From Victivallaceae bacterium (GTDB taxonomy: Bacteria > Verrucomicrobiota > Lentisphaeria > Victivallales > Victivallaceae), in the NCBI GenBank assembly GCA_028717165.1, contig JAQUOK010000285.1, positions 1 through 5,046 on the forward strand: a stretch of DNA of 5,046 nucleotides, read 5' to 3'. Made by a program: the position numbers and the translations under genes. Every line of letters begins with the position of its first letter. Position 1 is the stretch's first letter. Shown piece after piece: positions 1 through 5,046 of the stretch. The notes under the pieces are model-generated. The model was not told where the DNA came from and did no database searches. It saw nothing but the letters and a program-made list of their open reading frames with translations.

Positions 1-1
1 G

Positions 2-859
2 ATCGATATCGCGCATTATCCGGATGTGGTGAAGGCGGCTATGGGGGACAAACCCTTGAAGAAGCTTGGCCTGGCGGGATATTCGATAATGACGCTGCCG
101 GTTTATATGTCCCTGCAAAAGGAACTGCCGGGCGTGGAACTGATCAAGGCCGATGAAACCCTCCTGCCGCTGCGTTTTATTAAAAGCGAAAACGAACTCG
201 CTTGTATGCGCCGCGCTTTCGAGATCAGTGAAATTGCGGTCGAAGCTATCCTTAACGAGGCTGAACCCGGTATGACCGAATTTCAGGTCGTCGGCATTGC
301 CCAGCGTGAAATCTACAAACACGGCGGTGAATATGAAGGCCATTGCCTGTATTGCTTCTGCGGCAAAAACACCAATAACGCGATTTGCCGCCCGACCAGC
401 AGCAAGCTTGTTGAAAACGAGGTTATCCAGCTTAATATCGGCGCCCGGGTCGGCGGTTATTCCTCCAGCGTCGGGTTACCGTTTTCATTCGGGCCGCTGC
501 CGGAACGCAAACATCGCCTGGTCGAATTCGGCTTGAAAGCCCATTTAAAGACCATGGACCTTATGCGCGCCGGAAAACCGGCGGTTCAGGTCGTGAAGGA
601 ATATGAAGCCTGGGTTGAAGAGCAGGGGTTCGGCAAATATATGCTTTACGGCCCGTGTCACTCGATCGGCATGATGGAAGTCGAACAGCCGTGGATGGAG
701 TCGGTTTCCACTTATGACCTGCAGGAAAACATGACTTTCCAGGTTGATACGTTCTTCTATGACGAAGATTTCGGCCTGCGCTGGGAAAACGGCGTACGGG
801 TCAGGAAAGGCGGTGTTGAAAAGCTTTCGCAGAAATACATGAGAATAGTTCAGCTCTGA
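2..859 (+). CDS. M24-family (creatinase/aminopeptidase P-like) protein, 5' end outside the window
   Basis: The reading frame is open from the left edge (I-D-I-A-H-Y-P-D-V-V-K...) to TGA at 857-859, so the true start lies upstream and the GTG at 26 is probably internal. About 50 residues of the N-terminal creatinase-type domain are visible. The hinge 'FIKSENELACMRRA' (about 176-217) then opens the pita-bread M24 domain, which is complete to the C-terminus. M24 enzymes normally cleave Xaa-Pro bonds using two metal ions held by D, D, H, E, E. Aligned by eye with E. coli PepP, these are N (434-436), S (467-469), H (659-661), D (746-748) and E (785-787), so two carboxylates are lost and one is shortened. 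The second active-site His is Val. Creatinase, a metal-independent member of the fold, is a precedent, so the substrate and even peptidase activity are uncertain. Cysteines cluster at HCLYCFCG (about 341-364), and another precedes the conserved His. The gene stands alone on the plus strand and ends at a terminator. Confidence 0.88.
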   Translation: MDIAHYPDVVKAAMGDKPLKKLGLAGYSIMTLPVYMSLQKELPGVELIKADETLLPLRFIKSENELACMRRAFEISEIAVEAILNEAEPGMTEFQVVGIAQREIYKHGGEYEGHCLYCFCGKNTNNAICRPTSSKLVENEVIQLNIGARVGGYSSSVGLPFSFGPLPERKHRLVEFGLKAHLKTMDLMRAGKPAVQVVKEYEAWVEEQGFGKYMLYGPCHSIGMMEVEQPWMESVSTYDLQENMTFQVDTFFYDEDFGLRWENGVRVRKGGVEKLSQKYMRIVQL

Positions 860-870
860 TGAATATCAGC

Positions 871-914
871 GGCCGGAATTCAGGTTAAAAACGGGTTCCG
901 GCCTGTTCTTTTTT
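871..914 (+). terminator. Intrinsic terminator after the M24 gene
   Basis: A perfect 8-bp GC-rich stem, GGCCGGAA (871-878) with TTCCGGCC (896-903), encloses a 17-nt loop and is followed by a T-rich tract with six consecutive T at 909-914. It starts 12 nt after the M24 stop codon. Read on the minus strand, the same hairpin lies downstream of the SEDS gene but has no T-run after it, so it would be a poor intrinsic terminator in that direction. Confidence 0.8.
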
Positions 915-930
915 AGCTTGGGGAGAACGC

Positions 931-2043
931 TCAGTTATAATAGCTGTGCTCTTCTTCGGGAGGATGATGATTCAAGGCGCTAAGAATTATCCCGAAAGCC
1001 AGTAATGTGGATAAAAGCGAACTGCCTCCGTAACTCAGCAGCGGCAGGGTCAGGCCGGTAGGCGGCAGCAAAGCCACATTTACGCTGATGTGAATTAAAG
1101 TCTGGAGCATTATCAGAGAGAGCATGGAGATAATGAACAGTTTCTGGTATTGTCCCTGCAGGCGCAGGGAGAGCCGGTATAAGGAAAAAAATACGATTCC
1201 GAGAAGGATCAGGATCGGCAGAGTGCCGACAAATCCCAGGGATTCCGTGATGGTTGCGAAAACGGAATCGCTGTGCGCCAGCGGCAGATATGAATTTGAC
1301 CACGCGGCTTTTCCGAGTTTGACCCCGAACCAGCCGCCGCGGGCGATAGTGAATTGAAACTGGCGTATATGCCAGCCGCTTCCGAGTGGATCGCTGGCCG
1401 GATCCCAGAAACCCGAGAACCGCTTGAGAATATACGGGTTGCGGTAAAGCACCCAGACTGCTACCGGGGCGAGCAGGGCGGGAAGCGTCAGCAGGTATTT
1501 GAACGGCGTACCGATAAGAACGCAGACGATCAGGAAGGCCAGCAGATAAACGAGGGCGGTACCGGCATCCGGCTGCAGCAGAAGCGGTATCAGCCATAAC
1601 AAAGTAGCCGCCGCCAGGCGCAGGAAGGTTTTCAGTCTGTTTTTACCATTTACCGCGAGATGGCAAAGCAGCAGGATAAAGAACGGTTTGGCGAATTCCG
1701 AAGGCTGGATCGACGCGGATGTCCAGCTGAAGGTGAACCAGCCGCGCATGCCGTTGATCCGGGTGCCCCAGAGTAGTACCGCCAGCAGTGAAATGTAAGC
1801 TATTGCGGCTGCGGTAAGGGCGTTTTCGCTGTAGAAACTGAACGGTACCCGCTGTGCCAGCAGCATGACTATCATTCCGGTAACCAGCCAGAGGAGCTGT
1901 CTTCCCACGAAATACAGCGGGGAGGCGCCGAGCGTATTGGAGTTGTAAATAGCCAGACATCCCCAGATGCAGAGAAGAAAAAGCAGACTCTGCGCGAGCA
2001 CCGTGGCGTTAAAAATCTGGTTTTCGAACTTTTCCCGGTTCAT
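931..2043 (-). CDS. SEDS-family peptidoglycan glycosyltransferase (FtsW/RodA/SpoVE)
   Basis: This 370-aa polytopic inner-membrane protein (about ten hydrophobic segments) should polymerise lipid II into glycan strands with a class B PBP partner. Family signatures appear in order: NGMRGWF (97-103), QPSEFAKP (113-120), QPDAGTAL (157-164), FWDPASDPLGSGWHIRQ (212-228), YLPLAHSDSVFA (252-263) and PTGLTLPLLSYGGSS (328-342). D259 in the HSD motif corresponds to the essential catalytic-region aspartate of RodA/FtsW, so the enzyme looks active. The position after that Asp is Ser rather than the usual Phe. Length matches RodA (370 aa in E. coli), whereas the PTGLTLP...SYGGSS block resembles FtsW, so I do not choose between them. 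The ATG overlaps the stop of the upstream PBP-like gene as ATGA (2040-2043), with AAAGGA (2052-2057) 8 nt upstream. This indicates translational coupling and fixes the start. It appears to be the last gene of the operon. Confidence 0.95.
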   Translation of the reverse strand: MNREKFENQIFNATVLAQSLLFLLCIWGCLAIYNSNTLGASPLYFVGRQLLWLVTGMIVMLLAQRVPFSFYSENALTAAAIAYISLLAVLLWGTRINGMRGWFTFSWTSASIQPSEFAKPFFILLLCHLAVNGKNRLKTFLRLAAATLLWLIPLLLQPDAGTALVYLLAFLIVCVLIGTPFKYLLTLPALLAPVAVWVLYRNPYILKRFSGFWDPASDPLGSGWHIRQFQFTIARGGWFGVKLGKAAWSNSYLPLAHSDSVFATITESLGFVGTLPILILLGIVFFSLYRLSLRLQGQYQKLFIISMLSLIMLQTLIHISVNVALLPPTGLTLPLLSYGGSSLLSTLLAFGIILSALNHHPPEEEHSYYN

Positions 2044-2735
2044 TCCTGTTTTCCTTTACGTATTTCCTCGATACTTGAATTCAACTTCACATCTTCGCCC
2101 GGAACCGCCATTCTGACGGATCTGCCGGAATTCTTGATCCAGTTTTTATTGCGGTCAAGCATTATCCGGTATTTGCCGGGGCTGCCGCTCAGGACGGCAT
2201 CATATTCTTTTTCCAGCCCGCTGATGCCGATGAGCCGTCCTTTGACGAACTTAACCTGTCCGATCAGGGTGCGGACCCGGGGATAATCGACAACTTTCCT
2301 TTCCAGCCGGGGGGTTATCTGAAGTTCCTGATAGAGATATATCAACTCTTCCATACTCAAAATCTGCGGCGGCCGCAGCGAACGCAGCATCATGGACTGT
2401 ACTTTGTCGGGAGAAGGGCAGGCTGCTTCCGGGATGATTTTCTTTACGGCCTGATATATCAGGCTGAGGCGTTCCGGGGAATCGGTGAAGTTGTTGTAAT
2501 ACAGGTCGAAATATTTTTCACTCCATGCCAGGACAACGCCGTTCTTATCGATTATTCTGGCGCGTTCGGGATAATATGACAGTTCGCGCCGCGCCAGTTT
2601 GTTGCCCAGATATATATACCAGTCCCTGGCGATTACAGCATAATAGAAAAACATTACAATGCATATTACCGCCCAGGAGGCTAAGCTCAATACGATAATA
2701 TCGGCCCGCTTTTTGAACTTCCTGTTGTCCAGCAT
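2040..2735 (-). CDS. Pedestal-only class B penicillin-binding protein (no transpeptidase domain)
   Basis: The 231-aa protein has a short basic N-terminus, one membrane anchor (about 13-35) and an extracytoplasmic region matching the class B PBP pedestal. The evidence is PERARIIDKNGVVLA (56-70), equivalent to the RGxIxDRNGxxLA box, GISGLEKEYDAVLSG (170-184), equivalent to the GxxGlExxyd..LxG box, and PGEDVKLNSSIEEI (212-225), equivalent to the (G)xxvxLTID..lQ segment that leads into the transpeptidase. The protein ends six residues later, so the SxxK, SxN and KTG motifs are all absent, and so is more than half of a normal PBP2/FtsI (about 550-650 aa). The stop codon is part of the ATGA overlap with the SEDS gene, leaving no room for a decayed remnant. 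It probably binds and activates the SEDS enzyme as PBP pedestals do, without cross-linking. AGAGG at 2741-2745, 5 nt before the ATG, supports the start. The preceding gene ends 38 bp upstream. Confidence 0.85.
   Translation of the reverse strand: MLDNRKFKKRADIIVLSLASWAVICIVMFFYYAVIARDWYIYLGNKLARRELSYYPERARIIDKNGVVLAWSEKYFDLYYNNFTDSPERLSLIYQAVKKIIPEAACPSPDKVQSMMLRSLRPPQILSMEELIYLYQELQITPRLERKVVDYPRVRTLIGQVKFVKGRLIGISGLEKEYDAVLSGSPGKYRIMLDRNKNWIKNSGRSVRMAVPGEDVKLNSSIEEIRKGKQE
2041..2057 (-). promoter_or_regulatory. Ribosome binding site and ATGA coupling junction for the SEDS gene
   Basis: AAAGGA (2052-2057) lies 8 nt before the SEDS ATG (2041-2043) and is embedded in the last codons of the PBP-like gene, whose TGA occupies 2040-2042. 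Termination and re-initiation at this ATGA would tie production of the two membrane proteins to a fixed ratio. Confidence 0.75.
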
Positions 2736-2773
2736 ATTAACCTCTGAAAGTCACCGCGGAAAACCTTCTGAAA

Positions 2774-3553
2774 TCATATAACCCTTATTGTCGGTTCTGA
2801 TTTTTTATTAGTCTTATTCTGTTTCTCGTCGCCCGGCGCGGCGTTGGCCGGAAACTCCATATTAGGAGTAGCCGGCTGGGGATTAAGCATGTTTTCGATA
2901 TCGTTGCCTTCTTCCTGCTGTTTCAGGATTTCCAATGAATATTTAGTCAGGTCGGCGTCATACACGGGAAACATGCCGTCCTCAAAGGACTTGCTTTGGC
3001 CGGTCGGATATATTACCGCAGCAATCCGGGCATTCTGGGAACCGGTCAGGTTGCGGATATACATACTGCCGAGATTGCCGTATTTGGTGGTTGATTCCGG
3101 GTAACTTACTTTGCCTATGCAGTCATTGTCCCCGACGGTTCGTATTATATGGATCCAGCAGGCGATGCGGTGTGTGTAAAGAGCGGCCTTTATATGATCC
3201 AGTTCCTGGGAACGCATCTTATGCGCACGGTAAAGGGCGAGATCTTCCTGCCGGTGTTTTTCTTCAAGTTTTTCCCTTTCGTTCTGGTATTCAATGACCT
3301 TTTCCCGGAATTTCCTGGCTTTTTCCGGCGAATAATTGAATTTGTTCTGCAGATCCGGGGTAAGCGTGCTCAATTTCAGGTCACGCAGAACGTAAGTCCC
3401 GTCTTTAGTAACGTATGCGATACCGATGGCGTCAGGCATTACATTCGTTACCTGAACGTCTTTATAAACCGTTCCGTCGACGGTTTTAATATCCATAGCT
3501 GAAACCTTGACTGCGATCAGAACAAAAACAAGACAGATACTGGTTTTATTCAT
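2774..3553 (-). CDS. Secreted/periplasmic protein of unknown function, first gene of the SEDS operon
   Basis: Counted from the chosen ATG (3551-3553), the protein has 259 aa. MNKTSICLVFVLIAVKVSA looks like a cleavable signal peptide with cleavage near residue 19. Next comes a small probably beta-rich module (about 21-66, DIKTVDGTVYKDVQVT...), then a charged helical, probably coiled-coil stretch (about 75-125, rich in E, K, R and Q), a compact region with two cysteines (C132, C145) that could form a periplasmic disulfide, and a low-complexity polar tail rich in P, N, K and E (about 222-259). I do not recognise a named family. I have seen similar N-terminal modules in PVC-group secreted proteins. 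The frame stays open to 3628, but that start would lie upstream of the predicted transcription start and would put about 25 residues before the signal peptide. AAAGGAG at 3565-3571 (11-nt spacing) favours 3553. It precedes the PBP-like gene by 38 bp and is probably co-transcribed, which suggests an envelope role. Confidence 0.8.
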   Translation of the reverse strand: MNKTSICLVFVLIAVKVSAMDIKTVDGTVYKDVQVTNVMPDAIGIAYVTKDGTYVLRDLKLSTLTPDLQNKFNYSPEKARKFREKVIEYQNEREKLEEKHRQEDLALYRAHKMRSQELDHIKAALYTHRIACWIHIIRTVGDNDCIGKVSYPESTTKYGNLGSMYIRNLTGSQNARIAAVIYPTGQSKSFEDGMFPVYDADLTKYSLEILKQQEEGNDIENMLNPQPATPNMEFPANAAPGDEKQNKTNKKSEPTIRVI

Positions 3554-3564
3554 GATGAAATACG

Positions 3565-3571
3565 CTCCTTT
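3565..3571 (-). promoter_or_regulatory. Shine-Dalgarno site that decides the start of the secreted protein
   Basis: AAAGGAG on the minus strand lies 11 nt before the ATG at 3551-3553. It is the strongest ribosome binding site in the leader and is downstream of the predicted promoter. It supports the 259-aa protein starting with the signal peptide over the longer open frame. Confidence 0.65.
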
Positions 3572-3586
3572 ATGAATAATATTGAT

Positions 3587-3602
3587 CAAGAGAAAACTCT
3601 TG
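3587..3602 (-). promoter_or_regulatory. Perfect palindrome at the predicted start of transcription (possible operator)
   Basis: CAAGAG-TTTT-CTCTTG forms a perfect 6-bp inverted repeat with a 4-nt centre, beginning 4 nt downstream of the TATATT box and covering the predicted +1. It could be a repressor half-site pair or, if transcription starts slightly earlier, a 5' stem-loop that stabilises the mRNA. No regulator is encoded in the window. Confidence 0.45.
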
Positions 3603-3606
3603 GCTG

Positions 3607-3635
3607 AATATATCATGTAAAAAAACATAAATCAA
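3607..3635 (-). promoter_or_regulatory. Predicted sigma-70 promoter of the secreted protein/PBP-like/SEDS operon
   Basis: On the minus strand, TTGATT (3630-3635) and TATATT (3607-3612) are separated by exactly 17 nt in an AT-rich stretch that includes a run of seven T. Predicted transcription starts near 3600, giving a leader of about 45 nt that contains the AAAGGAG site. No other comparably good promoter was seen between the operon genes. Confidence 0.65.
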
Positions 3636-3778
3636 GCATATCTTTACAAGCAATACGCAATTAGCGGCGTTTCCGCCGGCGGCGGGAGAAGAAAATTCCC
3701 TACAGATATTTTCGCAAGGTTCTTCGGTTCAACGTTTCCTGCATTACAGGCAAAGCCGCGTTTTCCGGGCATAGTTGT

Positions 3779-4729
3779 TTACTGTTTCAGGCGCGGGTCG
3801 AGCAGATCCCGGAGGCTGTCGCCGAGTATGTGGAGGGACAGGACGAGGAAAAACATGAAGCCGGTGGCGGCGGCGATTTCCCACCAGATGCCGCGCCATA
3901 AGCCGTTCTGTCCGTCGGCGATCATTACTCCCCAGCTCGGGGCGAGCTGTACCCCCAGCCCTAAATAACTGACGATGACTTCGGTCATTATCGCATAGGC
4001 GAAACGGATCGTAAAATAGATGATTACGAGGTGGACGAGATTGGGGAAAATATGTCTGAAAATAATTTTGAATGAATTCTGGCCCGCGACCTGGGCGGCC
4101 TGAATATACGGGGCTTCCCGCAGCTTCAGGGTTTCGGCGCGGACTACCCGGCAGAGCGTAACCCAGCCGGTGACCCCGATCGCCAGATACAAAGCCAGCA
4201 TTCCGGAATCAGTGTTGAAGGCGGCCGCAACGCTGCCGAAGGCTTTTGCCAGCGGCGCGCATAAAAACCCTTTGGATACCAGCAGCGTAAAAGCCAGAAT
4301 GAACAATAAAGTCGGCATCGAGGCGAAAGTACTGTATATCCAGACGACAAGATCGTCGAGTCTGCCGCCGTAATAGCCGGCGAAAGCGCCCAGCAGAACT
4401 CCGATAAGCGCAGAAATAAGCGAGGCGGAAGCCCCCACTTTTATCGCGGTGGAGACGGCGGCTGTTGCGCGGATCAGGACGTCCCGCCCCATGAAATCCG
4501 TTCCGGCCGGATGGGCGGCGGAAGGCGGCTGGTAGCGCTGCGCCATGTTTTCACGGTTGTAAAGCGGAACAGTCTGCGTATGTTTGCAATACCAGGTGTA
4601 AATATCGACCCCGACGGCGGCAGCGAGGTAAAGTGCGACCGTCAGCAGGCAGCACAGCGCGATTTTGTCGCGCGCCAGACGCTTCAGGAAATCTCCGAAG
4701 ATAAGTATTTTATCAGGAACTTTTGCCAT
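3779..4729 (-). CDS. ABC transporter permease, OppC/DppC (peptide/nickel importer) family
   Basis: This 316-aa inner-membrane subunit would form half of the channel of a type I ABC importer for peptides or similar solutes. A cytoplasmic N-terminus is followed by a first membrane helix (about 23-41) and a periplasmic segment ending in the family signature HPAGTDFMGRDVLIR (73-87). The transport domain follows, with SxSLISALIGVLLGAFAGYYGG (about 101-122) and the EAA loop around EAPYIQAAQVAGQ (205-217) running to FRHIFPN (224-230), which contacts the ATPase. It ends with GDSLRDLLDPRLKQ, a typical OppC-type C-terminus. Length is normal (about 280-320 aa). The segment at about 152-176 (VSKGFL...FNTDSG) looks somewhat long for the loop between membrane helices. 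The start has only a weak purine-rich upstream region (AAAAAGAC), so initiation efficiency is uncertain. No OppB-type permease, binding protein or ATPase is adjacent: kbl lies upstream and a 225-bp gap downstream. Confidence 0.93.
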   Translation of the reverse strand: MAKVPDKILIFGDFLKRLARDKIALCCLLTVALYLAAAVGVDIYTWYCKHTQTVPLYNRENMAQRYQPPSAAHPAGTDFMGRDVLIRATAAVSTAIKVGASASLISALIGVLLGAFAGYYGGRLDDLVVWIYSTFASMPTLLFILAFTLLVSKGFLCAPLAKAFGSVAAAFNTDSGMLALYLAIGVTGWVTLCRVVRAETLKLREAPYIQAAQVAGQNSFKIIFRHIFPNLVHLVIIYFTIRFAYAIMTEVIVSYLGLGVQLAPSWGVMIADGQNGLWRGIWWEIAAATGFMFFLVLSLHILGDSLRDLLDPRLKQ

Positions 4730-4747
4730 TTTTGTCTTTTTGTATAA

Positions 4748-4764
4748 ATTAGAAGTAATCTAAT
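4748..4764 (-). promoter_or_regulatory. Inverted repeat overlapping the -10 box of the permease promoter
   Basis: ATTAGA-TTACT-TCTAAT on the minus strand is a perfect 6-bp inverted repeat with a 5-nt spacer. It overlaps the TAGATT box and extends across the expected +1, as a repressor operator would. It is AT-rich, so chance occurrence is a real possibility. Confidence 0.35.
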
Positions 4765-4785
4765 CCCGAAAAGGCTCAGTGGCAA
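4757..4785 (-). promoter_or_regulatory. Candidate sigma-70 promoter of the ABC permease gene
   Basis: On the minus strand, TTGCCA (4780-4785) and TAGATT (4757-4762) are spaced by 17 nt, with 5/6 and 4/6 matches to consensus. Transcription would begin near 4750, only about 20 nt before the ATG at 4729. This supports expression of the permease independent of kbl. Confidence 0.45.
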
Positions 4786-4813
4786 TTAAAATTCCGCTTT
4801 TAGATTTCTCTGC

Positions 4814-4838
4814 GGGTTGCCTTTCACTCAGGCAGCCC
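4814..4838 (-). other. Imperfect stem-loop between kbl and the permease
   Basis: On the minus strand GGG-C-TGCCT pairs with AGGCA-A-CCC around a 7-nt loop: 3 bp, one C/A mismatch, then 5 bp. It lies about 45 nt after the kbl stop. No T-run follows on either strand, so it is not a standard intrinsic terminator. It could assist factor-dependent termination or protect the 3' end of the kbl mRNA. The rest of 4730-4883 contains no gene that I can see. Confidence 0.3.
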
Positions 4839-4883
4839 TCAAAAGTCCCAATCGCTTTTTCCCTCAAATAATCCGACAGTTTA

Positions 4884-5046
4884 TTAAATTCCCAGTTCTT
4901 TTTTTACTTCGGTGAAAGCTTTTACCGCGCGTTCGAGGTCTTCCCGTGAATGGGCGGCGGAGATTTGGGTGCGGATCCTGGCTTTCCCTTTCGGAACCAC
5001 CGGGAAGCAGAACCCGATTACGTAGATGCCTTTTTCCAGCATTTTT
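4884..5046 (-). CDS. kbl: 2-amino-3-ketobutyrate CoA ligase (glycine C-acetyltransferase), C-terminal 53 residues
   Basis: The frame enters from the right edge and ends at TAA (4884-4886). The visible residues include KGIYVIGFCFPVVPKGKAR, IRTQISAAHS and an ending ERAVKAFTEVKKELGI. This closely matches the end of Kbl, where E. coli has TGFFYPVVPKGQARIRTQMSA. Kbl is a cytosolic PLP enzyme that splits 2-amino-3-ketobutyrate with CoA into glycine and acetyl-CoA, the second step of threonine degradation after threonine dehydrogenase. The RIRTQ arginine region belongs to the conserved C-terminal domain of alpha-oxoamine synthases and is shared with KAS/AONS/SPT relatives, but the PVVPKG run favours Kbl. 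The PLP lysine and most of the protein lie outside the window, and tdh is not visible. Only this fragment can be assessed, and its end shows no damage. Confidence 0.88.
   Translation of the reverse strand, partial: KMLEKGIYVIGFCFPVVPKGKARIRTQISAAHSREDLERAVKAFTEVKKELGI

Noticed and set aside
26..40. GTG at 26 or ATG at 41 as the true start of the M24 gene
   Set aside because: The frame is open back to the window edge with plausible protein sequence, and an M24 protein of this class should have a longer N-terminal domain, so the gene is cut by the window.
1124..1599. Open frames opposite or overlapping the SEDS gene
   Set aside because: They are antisense or out-of-frame shadows of a gene with strong family motifs, with unpromising composition and no ribosome binding sites.
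2844..3502. Plus-strand open frames across the secreted-protein gene
   Set aside because: The minus-strand frame has a signal peptide, a ribosome binding site, a promoter and operon context. The plus-strand frames overlap one another and have no comparable support.
3554..3628. Upstream extension of the secreted protein (start at 3628, sequence MFFYMIYS...)
   Set aside because: The extension overlaps the predicted -10 box and lies upstream of the expected transcript start. It would place about 25 residues before a clear signal peptide, and a good ribosome binding site serves the ATG at 3551-3553.
3665..3682. GC-rich hairpin (CGGCG-GAAA-CGCCG on the minus strand, plus CCGCCGGCGG) as terminator of the permease gene
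   Set aside because: The stem with a GNRA-type loop is real, but no T-run follows on the minus strand (CTAATTGCG) and it lies about 100 nt after the stop. It could be any structured spacer.
3738..3750. Short CCTG-N5-CAGG hairpin after the permease stop
   Set aside because: Only four base pairs without a T-tract, which is too weak to call a terminator.
4790..4883. Possible riboswitch (glycine-like ACTCAGGCA string on the plus strand) between kbl and the permease
   Set aside because: The resemblance is only a few bases, is on the strand opposite to the genes, and the rest of the glycine aptamer is not there.
1..5046. CRISPR arrays, insertion sequences, tRNA or rRNA genes
   Set aside because: No regularly spaced repeats, transposase-like frames, terminal inverted repeats flanking a gene, or cloverleaf-like sequences were seen on either strand.

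Overview
The window reads as chromosomal DNA of mid GC content from a bacterium with a peptidoglycan wall. The genes are closely packed and mostly on the minus strand. I cannot name the species. The secreted protein at 2774-3553 begins with a short beta-rich 'DGTVYKDVQVT...' module followed by a charged helical stretch, an architecture I associate with Verrucomicrobiota/Lentisphaerota-type (PVC) genomes. This is a weak inference from one gene.

Layout from left to right. Positions 2-859 (+) hold the 3' part of an M24 (creatinase/aminopeptidase P fold) gene whose metal-ligand set is degenerate. It ends at a good intrinsic terminator (871-914). Convergent to it, a minus-strand operon runs from a predicted sigma-70 promoter at 3607-3635 through three genes: a secreted protein of unknown function (3553-2774), a class B penicillin-binding protein that has only the membrane anchor and pedestal (2735-2040), and a SEDS (FtsW/RodA) peptidoglycan glycosyltransferase (2043-931). 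The last two genes overlap by 4 bp (ATGA). Further upstream on the same strand are a solitary OppC/DppC-type ABC permease (4729-3779) with its own candidate promoter, and the C-terminal end of kbl, 2-amino-3-ketobutyrate CoA ligase (4884 to the right edge).

The most interesting unit is the envelope operon. A SEDS polymerase normally works with a class B PBP that supplies the transpeptidase. Here the partner gene stops where the transpeptidase domain should begin, and the stop codon is fused to the start codon of the SEDS gene. The catalytic aspartate region and the other SEDS signatures are intact. The pair therefore looks like a glycan polymerase with a non-catalytic PBP-derived activator subunit, possibly helped by the secreted protein encoded first in the operon. 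The permease and kbl have no evident functional link to it.
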